Shown: piece after piece, positions 57,437-64,000 of the stretch
How positions within the stretch are numbered: position 1 is the first letter of the stretch
Layout of the letters: the number at the start of each line of letters is the position of its first letter
Source of the DNA: Anastatus disparis
Taxonomy: Eukaryota > Arthropoda > Insecta > Hymenoptera > Eupelmidae
Direction of reading: 5' to 3'
NCBI GenBank assembly: GCA_017163975.1
Contig: JAFFSR010000353.1
Span: 1,492,501-1,556,500 of the forward strand
DNA length: 64,000 nt
Translations under genes and position numbers: made by a program
The notes under the pieces: generated by a model
The model's input: the letters and a program-made list of their open reading frames with translations, nothing else
Told to the model about the DNA's origin: nothing
Databases searched by the model: none

Positions 57437-58522
57437 ATGGATCTTAATAAGCAATTACTTAACAAAATTTATTATGATGTTAATGAGCCCGCTGGTTATG
57501 CTGGAGAACGTTACCTTGTAAATAAGACTAAAAATAAAGTTGGTAAAAAGAATATACACAAGTGGTTGCAAGCACAAGATGCTTATACTTTACACAAGCC
57601 TGTTCATAGAAAATTTCCTCGTCTTCATTACAATGTTGCTGAAATGGATTCTGTATGGGAAGGTGATTTAATTGACTTAGAATCATTAAAATCTTATAAT
57701 GATGGATTTTCATACTTACTAGTAGTCATCGATGTTCTCAGCAAATACGTATGGGTAGTACCCTTGAAGGATCAATCATGTTCACAAGTCACTGACGCTT
57801 TTAAAAAAATTATTTTGAATAAAAATGAACGAATTCCTAAAATGTTTCAAACTGACAAGGAAAAAGAATTCGTTGGTCAAAAAATGCAAAAATTTCTAAA
57901 AATAAATAATATTATACATCGTGTTGCACGTAATACCGATGTAAAAGCAGCTACTGTCGAAAGATTTAACCGTACATTAAAGGAAAAAATGTGGTGATAT
58001 TTCACACATCAAAATTCTAAACGTTACATAGATATTTTACCTCAACTTGTAAATAGTTACAATAACTCATATCATTCAACAATAAAGATGGCGCCTGCAG
58101 CAGTTACAATATTTAATGCAGATATTGCAAAGAAAAATATGGATTCAAGATATAAAACAGTTGATAGAGAAGCTAAATACTCAGAAGGTGACTTTGTACG
58201 AATTAGTCAAACCAAAGATACCTTCGAGAAAGGTTATTTAGCAAATTGGTCGGAAGAAATTTTTAAAATAACTAGAGTCTTAAAACATAGAAAACCACCT
58301 GTGTATGAAATAGAAGATCTCTATGGTGAATCTATAGACGGTATTTTTTACGAAGAAGAACTTAACGTTATTCTAAAAGATATCAGAAATTACGAATATA
58401 AAATTGATAAAATAATAAAAACAAGTGGTTCAGGTCGTAGAAAAAAATATTTTGTAAGTTGGGTCGGATATCCTAGTAAATTTAATTCTTGGGTGTCAGC
58501 TAAAGATATAAAAAATATATAA
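57437..58522 (+). pseudogene. Maverick integrase with chromodomain
   Basis: Retroviral-type DDE integrase. The first Asp is in SVWEGDLIDLESL, the second in MFQTDKEKEF and the Glu in AATVERFNRTL, with 34 residues between the last two. The core is preceded by ~65 residues lacking a clear HHCC site. A C-terminal SH3-like part (EGDFVRISQTKDTFEKGYL) is followed by a chromodomain (YEYKIDKIIKTSG...KKYFVSWVGYPSKFNSW). An in-frame TGA at 57995-57997, just after KEKMW, splits the gene; the frame continues without shift to 58522. It catalyses insertion of the element with 6-bp staggered cuts. The catalytic triad itself is intact. Confidence 0.95.
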
Positions 58523-58524
58523 AC

Positions 58525-59343
58525 ATGAAAACACAATTTTATATGATACTACCTAGTAATAGTAGTATGAGTGTTTTTCCTAACAACACTACATTTTGTT
58601 ATACTACAAAATTACTTCAAGAAATTAATTTACGAGGATCTTGGGAAGTTGGTGTCACAGAAATTCATTTTCCACGCTCATTCTTACATTTAAGAGAAAA
58701 AGAAAGAGAAATTGAAGTTTCATCTATTTCACCGCCTCTCTTAAAGGATAACTCAGTAAACCAACTTGTCGATATAGAATATAAAACAGTTACAATTCCT
58801 TATGGTGTATATTCCGGCATATCGGAATTTTTAGAAAAATTAAATAATGCATTAAGCGAAACACATATATCATTTAAATTGTCAGTAGAACATAACAACA
58901 CCTACGTATACGTTGAAAAGACATGTGATTCAGAAAAATGTATCAATGAGCACTCTATAAAAATGAGCCGTGCAGTTTTGGATATTTTAGGCTTTGCTGA
59001 AATAAAAGGATATTTAAACATTGATTTACACAATCCCCTTGCTATTCGACCAGTCAATATTTTTAACGCATTACCTAGACAATTATTTATTTACTCAGAT
59101 ATATGTGAACCTTGTATTGTAGGTGACGTACAAACAACTTTATTACGTATTGTACTTTTAAACTACAAGGATTATGTCTTTGCTTCTAATCAATATCAAA
59201 TTTTTACACCTATAAATTATATACCCCTCATACGAAATAGTTTCAGAACAATCACTATAGATATAAGAGATCATCTCGGTCGTATCATACCATTCGAGTG
59301 TGGTACGTCGACTGTAACACTACATTTTAGACAAGTTGGATAA
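58525..59343 (+). CDS. Maverick minor capsid (penton-type) protein candidate
   Basis: Intact 272-aa ORF, two bases after the integrase stop. It begins MKTQFYMILPSNSSMSVFPN, and its central and C-terminal parts are beta-rich: WEVGVTEIHFPRSF, IPYGVYSGISEFLEKLNNAL, QLFIYSDICEPCIVGDVQTT, PFECGTSTVTLHFRQVG. This family occurs next to the major capsid gene in Mavericks, and single-jelly-roll minor capsid proteins were reported for Polintons. The jelly-roll assignment here is from family knowledge, not visible motifs. It is one of the few Maverick genes here with no break. Confidence 0.75.
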   Translation: MKTQFYMILPSNSSMSVFPNNTTFCYTTKLLQEINLRGSWEVGVTEIHFPRSFLHLREKEREIEVSSISPPLLKDNSVNQLVDIEYKTVTIPYGVYSGISEFLEKLNNALSETHISFKLSVEHNNTYVYVEKTCDSEKCINEHSIKMSRAVLDILGFAEIKGYLNIDLHNPLAIRPVNIFNALPRQLFIYSDICEPCIVGDVQTTLLRIVLLNYKDYVFASNQYQIFTPINYIPLIRNSFRTITIDIRDHLGRIIPFECGTSTVTLHFRQVG

Positions 59344-59364
59344 CAAAAATAAAATAAAATAAAA

Positions 59365-59880
59365 ATGAATCATTATATTGAACATTATGATAGTCAAGTT
59401 GGTCAAGGGGGTATTCAACATGTTTACGTTGGATCACCATATCAAAAAGGACATGGAGGTAGGTCGATTTCTTGGAGGACTTTTTCGTAAAGCACTTTTT
59501 TAAAACGTGGTGCTCGAGCTGTCGAAAAAGAAGCTCTTAAAGCTGGAATTAACATTATCGATAATGTCAGTAGTCATAATATTCCTTTTAGAGAATCACT
59601 ACGCAATAGAGCACGCGAATCAGGTAAAAATTTAAAAAGAAAGGCAGACGAGAAAATAGAAAGTCTAATAATGGAAGGCTCTGGTTATAAAAAACGCGTA
59701 AGAAGATGTAAGGATCAGTCACGAACTAAACGTCGCGTTAAACGTATCTCATCGTTGACATCATCTTTAAACAGAAAAAGAAAAACAAGAAAAAATAATT
59801 AAAACAAACGTATTAAAAAAAGAAAAATTAACAAGAAAAATAAAAAACGTTCAGTAAGTGATATTTTTGGACCTGTATAA
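59365..59880 (+). pseudogene. basic Gly-rich virion-type protein, frameshifted
   Basis: ATG at 59365 gives MNHYIEHYDSQVGQGG. After GHGG the frame must shift by one to reach FLGGLFRKAL. It then continues KRGARAVEKEALKAGINIID and a long Lys/Arg-rich stretch (SGYKKRVRRCKDQSRTKRRV, NRKRKTRKNN), with a TAA near 59800 before the last RKKRSVSDIFGPV-like end. The hydrophobic Gly-rich start followed by a basic body resembles the DNA-condensing or membrane-lytic core proteins of adenovirus-like virions; this comparison is inference. It lies between minor and major capsid genes. Confidence 0.65.
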
Positions 59881-59887
59881 TTTCAAA

Positions 59888-61597
59888 ATGGTATTTTTAC
59901 ACACACATTCAAATCAGAATTAGATTTATTTACTCTCTCACCCACTCAAACAGCTATAGAATCAACACAATGGGTAGAATACAAACCTGTGACCACTATT
60001 TCTGAAGAATCATATTTAGAATTTGTTGTACCAGGAAATTCGTACATTGATTTAGCTCATACTATGCTTAGTCTTAGTGTACGTTTCGAAAAAGGAAAAT
60101 ATCTTATAGGTGAAGATACATTAGTTACACCTGTAAACAACTTTTTACATAGTATGTTCAATCAAGTCGATATATTCTTTAACCAAAAGACTGTATCACC
60201 ACCTAGCAATGCTTACGCTTATCGAGCATATATAGAAACGTTGCTTAATTATTCCCAAGAAGCTAAAAAATCACATTTGACTACTGCATTATGGTATAAC
60301 GATACCCCTGGTGAAATGGATGCCGTATTATTAAAAATAAAAGATAATAACAATCTACTTTCGAAAAATATTGGTGCTGATAAACGTAATCTTTTTGTCA
60401 AAGGCGGAAAAATTGTAGATCTGTTAGGCCACTTACATTGCGATGTTTTTAATCAGGAAAAATTTCTCCTTAATGGTGTAAAAATGAGAGTACGTCTCAT
60501 CCGCTCAAAAGACGCTTTTTGCTTGATAGATCATGACGCTCAAAATGTGAAAGTACGTATAATGGATACATCATTACGTGTACGCAGAGCTAAAATTAAT
60601 CCAGGAATTTTACTTGCACATTCAAAAGCCTTATCTAAAGGAACAGCTAAATATCCATTAACACGTGTAGAGGTTAAGTCATTTACTTTACATACAGGAG
60701 TCACGGGAGAAACTTTAGATGATATTATTCTTGGACAATTACCTAAACGCATAATAATTGGTTTAGTTTCAAATAGTGCATTTAATGGAAGTAGAAAAGA
60801 AAATCCATTTAACTTTCAACATTTTAATCTTAATTATCTTGCTTTAAATGTCGACGGAATACAAATTCCTAGTAAACCCATTCAACCTAATTATCCCGAC
60901 ACGTTCATTGATGGATATCATACTTTATTTAGCGGGACAGATATTCACTTTATGAATGAAGGAAACTCTATTTCAAGAGATACTTACCCTAATGGTTATT
61001 GTCTATATGCTTTAGACTTAAGAGGACGCTGTATCTCTCTATCCTTTTCTAATTAAAAAATGTAAATTTTTGGGAAAACTAGTTATTATTGATAGAAATT
61101 AAGGGTTGTTCACTACTTGTTTAGTAAAAATTAATATTTTCTCTGATGAGGACCAACTAATTTTGTTGCTTTTTTTTCAAGTAAAGTTTGACATACTTAA
61201 ATAACGTATTCTCTAGCCTTACTTAGGATTTTGTAAGTATGTCAAACTTTACTTGAAAAAAAAGCAACAAAATTAATTGGTCCTCATCAGAGAAAATATT
61301 ACTTTTTACTAAACAAATAGCGGACAACCTTTAATTTCTATCAATAATCACTAGATTTTCAAAAAACTTACATTTTTCAATTAGAAAAGGATAGAGAGAT
61401 ACAGCGTCCCCTTAACACCAGATCTTTCAGCAAATTGTAACACGCATTGGAATTTAGTTAAGACAGGTGCAGTCCGTTTAGAATTACGTTTTGATCAAGT
61501 TTTAGAGAATTCCGTAAATTGCATAGTTTACGCCGAATATGATAACATACTTGAAATAGACGGGTCACAACAAGTCATTATTGATTTTAATGGTTAG
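59888..61597 (+). pseudogene. Maverick major capsid protein, split by a MITE
   Basis: The main frame 59911-61021 encodes a protein recognised as the Maverick major capsid family: ESTQWVEYKPVTTISEESYL near the start, then VNNFLHSMFNQVDIFFNQ, YRAYIETLLNYSQEAKKSHL, LAHSKALSKGTAKYPLTRVE, KRIIIGLVSNSAFNG and PFNFQHFNLNYLALNVDG. The likely start ATG at 59888 is one base out of frame, with a slip in a T run. The frame enters a MITE at 61022 and resumes at 61413 with TPDLSANCNTHWNLV, ending at TAG 61595. Double-jelly-roll fold is known for the family. Removing the insert plus one TTAA would leave the frame open. Confidence 0.92.
61022..61412. mobile_element. foldback MITE, TTAA duplication (391 bp), inside the capsid gene
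   Basis: Ends GAGGACGCTGTATCTCTCTATCC and, inverted, GGGGACGCTGTATCTCTCTATCC. TTAA at 61018-61021 and 61413-61416. Arms of ~180 bp around a centre near 61215 match almost perfectly, which implies recent insertion. Confidence 0.93.
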
Positions 61598-61741
61598 ATA
61601 ATAACAATAATACTTTCACAATATTTTTTAAAATTTTCTCTATGAGTCATAGAAGAATTTTAGTATTGATGACGATTTCCACAAAATTAGGAAAGAGGAA
61701 AATACAATAAAAAGTGGGGAAATCTATATAAATTCAACTAG

Positions 61742-62623
61742 ATGCATATGTTAAACTCTCAAACGTTATTGAAGTTTCAAACTAAACAGATATATACATA
61801 CAACGAAAAAACTATGGACTACATTATTGACGTTCAAGGTTTTCGCGATATTCAGAACAAATTAATTATAAGGGAAATAGCTGTAATATCTCTAGATAAA
61901 GATTACGTTTCGCATTGGATAACATCTCCTCCTTATTCATTTACTGATTTACCTATCAGAACTCAAGTTTTCAATAACTGGCTTACCAATAACTACCACG
62001 GAATCGAATGGTTTGAAGGAGATATACCTCATCGACAGCTTTATGCAAATTTACGGGCTATAACACGTACTGCAAGACGAATTTTTGTTCGAGGTTCTCA
62101 AGAAGTGCAGGTAATTCAAAGTCTTATATCACGACGTGTTATAAATTTAGAAGACTATAACTGCCCGTCCGTACATAATTTACAAAACTGCAAAACTTAC
62201 TATTGTTTTCATGGTTCTCAAAATCATGAATTTTTCATTTGTGCTCTAAACTCCGTAGTTAAATATAAAAAATTGCTTATCAGGAATAACAGACTTATTT
62301 CTGCATTAATTGACTCTGACAGTGATGATACTTCGTACTCTTCTCCCGCGGATTCAACTGACAATACAGTGCAGAATCCTCCTCCTTCTCCTGTTAAACC
62401 AAAAAGATTTGGAAAAAAAAGTGAAGTGAAAAAAATATCATCTACACCAGGACCTGGCAAAGAGCCTGTATATGATAGCATCGAAGAATCAGGATATTAT
62501 ACTTCGGAATCAAACACACCTGTAATTACAAAACATCGCAATGAATACTCTTCAGATTCAGGATGCGCTTCACTCCTTAAGAATACCATCGTACGGTGTA
62601 TTTACAGCCGACCGGGTCATTGA
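61742..62623 (+). CDS. Maverick ORF of possible nuclease-like fold
   Basis: 293 aa, or 269 aa if the ATG at 61814 (MDYIIDVQGFRDIQNKLIIR) is used, which I prefer because the earlier leader is featureless. The first ~170 residues alternate strands and helices, starting with IIDVQGF and later REIAVISLDKDYVSHW, RRIFVRGSQEVQVIQSL, and a Cys/His patch YNCPSVHNLQNCKTYYCFHG. This outline (Asp in the first strand, HN-containing late segment SQNHEFFICALN) could be an RNase H-like exonuclease fold, but the full acidic set is not seen. The tail is Ser/Pro/Asp-rich and disordered (SDSDDTSYSSPADS). It overlaps the protease start by ~80 bp. Confidence 0.6.
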   Translation: MHMLNSQTLLKFQTKQIYTYNEKTMDYIIDVQGFRDIQNKLIIREIAVISLDKDYVSHWITSPPYSFTDLPIRTQVFNNWLTNNYHGIEWFEGDIPHRQLYANLRAITRTARRIFVRGSQEVQVIQSLISRRVINLEDYNCPSVHNLQNCKTYYCFHGSQNHEFFICALNSVVKYKKLLIRNNRLISALIDSDSDDTSYSSPADSTDNTVQNPPPSPVKPKRFGKKSEVKKISSTPGPGKEPVYDSIEESGYYTSESNTPVITKHRNEYSSDSGCASLLKNTIVRCIYSRPGH

Positions 62624-63081
62624 CGAGACCGATAGCGTGTGTATTTAATAGAGACATTCACACACAACCAGGAACTCATTGGGTAGCTGTTTTCATTGAC
62701 AAGTTTGGAAGAGCGGTTTTTTTTGACAGTTACGGTCTACCTCCTTTAATACCACAACATAAAAAATGTCTTCAACAAAATTCTATTCATTATAAATGGA
62801 ACACTAAGCAACTACAAAGTTTAAATTCAAAAGTTTGTGGACAATTTTGCTTAATGTTTTTAGATTACATGAATCGAGGCTACTCACTCAACAAATTTTG
62901 TAATTTATTTTCATCAGATTACTTAAGAAATGATAATATTGCTGCACGTTTCTATAAACGTATTCGTGGTATTCAACATAAACGTAATTATTATAAAAAT
63001 AAATTCCTTGTAGGTAATGGTCGCCGAAAATATGTCAAATGTTGCATACAAACATGTAAAGCAAAATCATGCTACACTTGA
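62541..63081 (+). pseudogene. Maverick adenain-like cysteine protease
   Basis: Start ATG 62541 in a frame overlapping the previous ORF gives MNTLQIQDALHS then IPSYGVFTADRV. A one-base shift near 62640 leads into the main frame. The catalytic His is in PGTHWVAVFIDKFGRA, the acidic partner in FFDSYGLPP, and the Gln/Cys pair in VCGQFCLMFLDYMNRG. The C-terminal extension is basic and Cys-rich (KYVKCCIQTCKAKSCY). In the family this protease matures virion proteins. Catalytic residues are intact; only the N-terminal shift damages it. Confidence 0.9.
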
Positions 63082-63490
63082 AATTATATATTCAATATTA
63101 TAAAAATTTTTGTACTTTCTAAAAATTTGTAATTATTTGTATTAGACTAAGTCAAAAATAATAAACACTTATTTCTATTGCTAAAGTATTTTGTTATTTT
63201 ATGTATATAACCATGAATACCAAATCCTTTTCCTAAAAATATTCCATTAAAATATTTAGAAAGATTCAAAATTCATATTTCTAAAATCTTTTAATTTAAT
63301 AAATTATATCACAAAGAATTTTTCTATTTGTAAATTGAATTCCATTTAAATTACTAGCATTATATATATAATATATATCCTTGTAAAATATACGATTTTA
63401 TTAGTCATACATTTTTTTCATACACAAAAAATTTATCTCACCAAAGAATCCTAACTTACCGACTTTTACAATAACCATTACCTTACTACT
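63082..63490. other. subterminal AT-rich stretch, no gene seen
   Basis: Between the protease and the right TIR. Possible polyadenylation signal AATAAA near 63160. No further ORF. Confidence 0.5.
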
Positions 63491-63640
63491 CCAAAAAATT
63501 TTCCTTACGGCGTCCCCTCCACTTCGGGCTGTTTCGTTTTTCCCCGTATACGCTCGAGCTTAGGCGCCAACAATCTTTACCCTATATTCCCCCTGAATTT
63601 CATGGCCGCCATTTTTACCTATAATCCCCCATATACTACT
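63491..63640 (-). repeat. Maverick right terminal inverted repeat
   Basis: ~150 bp, inverted copy of 45900-46048 with a handful of substitutions and small indels. Tip reads ATATACTACT before GATGTT. Confidence 0.95.
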
Positions 63641-63958
63641 GATGTTACAAAAAATACACGTATGACACGGACAACTGATAAATTACATGAACCGTATTGT
63701 CAAAATGAATCTCTTTCAAAAACTATGATAGACATCAAATGTATTATTTGCAATCAAATTTATAGAAAAAATAAAAATATTAAACATTGTTTAACAGATA
63801 TTGAAAGAGCAACAAAATTGTATGAATTGACACGTAATCGTCGCGATGATGTTTTCGAAAGAACTTCAAGTTTACATTCAGCTGAAATTTTTATAAATGT
63901 TAAGCTTCATTATCACAATACTTGCTTGATAGATTACGAAAAAGAAAAGAAAATATAA
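63641..63958 (+). pseudogene. downstream part of the Cys/His-module gene
   Basis: In the frame of 45727-45899 the sequence continues after the Maverick with DVTKNTRMTRTTDKLHEPYC and a second module: IKCIICNQ, then DIERATKLYELTRNRRDDVF, then INVKLHYHNTCLIDYE. CIIC plus YHxxC gives a complete set of potential zinc ligands. The frame stops at TAA 63956, and similar polar sequence follows to the window end, so the gene may extend further by splicing or be frameshifted. Before insertion the exon ran straight through GATGTT. Confidence 0.75.
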
Positions 63959-64000
63959 AAAAATACTGATTATCATTGTTCGAATGCTTCTGAAGATAAT

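Larger units (their letters stand above)
45900..63640 (+). mobile_element. complete Maverick/Polinton element (17,741 bp)
   Basis: The element has ~150-bp terminal inverted repeats whose tips read AGTAGTAT. It is flanked by identical GATGTT (45894-45899 and 63641-63646). AG tips and a 6-bp duplication are family signatures. It encodes protein-primed DNA polymerase B, retroviral-type integrase with chromodomain, packaging ATPase, capsid proteins and an adenain-like protease. Most genes are on the plus strand. Stops, frameshifts and two MITE insertions show that this copy is no longer autonomous. Confidence 0.97.

Noticed and set aside
57995..57997. TGA in the integrase as programmed readthrough
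   Set aside because: Neighbouring genes carry similar single TGA codons and several frameshifts, so decay is the simpler explanation.

Overview
The window looks like a transposon-dense, AT-rich stretch of an insect nuclear genome. An ant or another hymenopteran is my best guess, because tandem TRIM elements, TTAA-flanked foldback MITEs, gypsy and Maverick elements are familiar there; that placement is inference. GT/AG-bounded exons, simple repeats and nested transposable elements rule out a prokaryotic or organellar origin. Almost everything is mobile DNA in various states of decay.

Left part (1-18042): two phase-compatible candidate exons (1-88, 632-748) are separated by an intron carrying a foldback MITE. 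They are followed by an array of ~983-bp tandem repeats. Two retroelements landed inside that array with intact 4-bp target duplications: a TRIM in a triple-LTR arrangement (1734-2846) and an 8.3-kb gypsy-type LTR element on the minus strand (6986-15241). The gypsy element kept its LTRs, Gag, protease, integrase end and two extra ORFs but lost reverse transcriptase.

Middle part (18043-45899): foldback elements (TTAA-, TAA- or TA-flanked), two Helitron fragments, a copia fragment, a lone LTR with TGTTACG/CGTAACA ends, a decayed minus-strand APE-type LINE (30620-36200) with ~100-bp 5' monomers, a deleted errantivirus-like gypsy element (36274-39045), and a 4.1-kb palindrome (39925-44004).

Right part (45900-63640): a complete 17.74-kb Maverick/Polinton with ~150-bp terminal inverted repeats starting AG, flanked by a perfect 6-bp duplication GATGTT. 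It splits a gene encoding a repeated Cys/His (CIIC...YHxxC) module (exons 45322-45503, 45727-45899, then 63641-63958). From left to right the Maverick carries an unknown minus-strand gene, spliced 5' exons leading into a protein-primed DNA polymerase B, a Cys-rich gene, the packaging ATPase, two conserved structural-type ORFs, a chromodomain integrase, a minor capsid candidate, a basic protein, the major capsid protein, an unknown ORF of possible nuclease fold and an adenain-like protease. This is the gene kit of a virus-like self-synthesising transposon: polymerase replicates, integrase inserts, ATPase, capsid proteins and protease build particles. The copy is defective. It has stop codons, frameshifts, an Asp-to-Asn change in polymerase motif A, and two ~385-bp TTAA MITEs inserted in the major capsid gene and in a small conserved gene.
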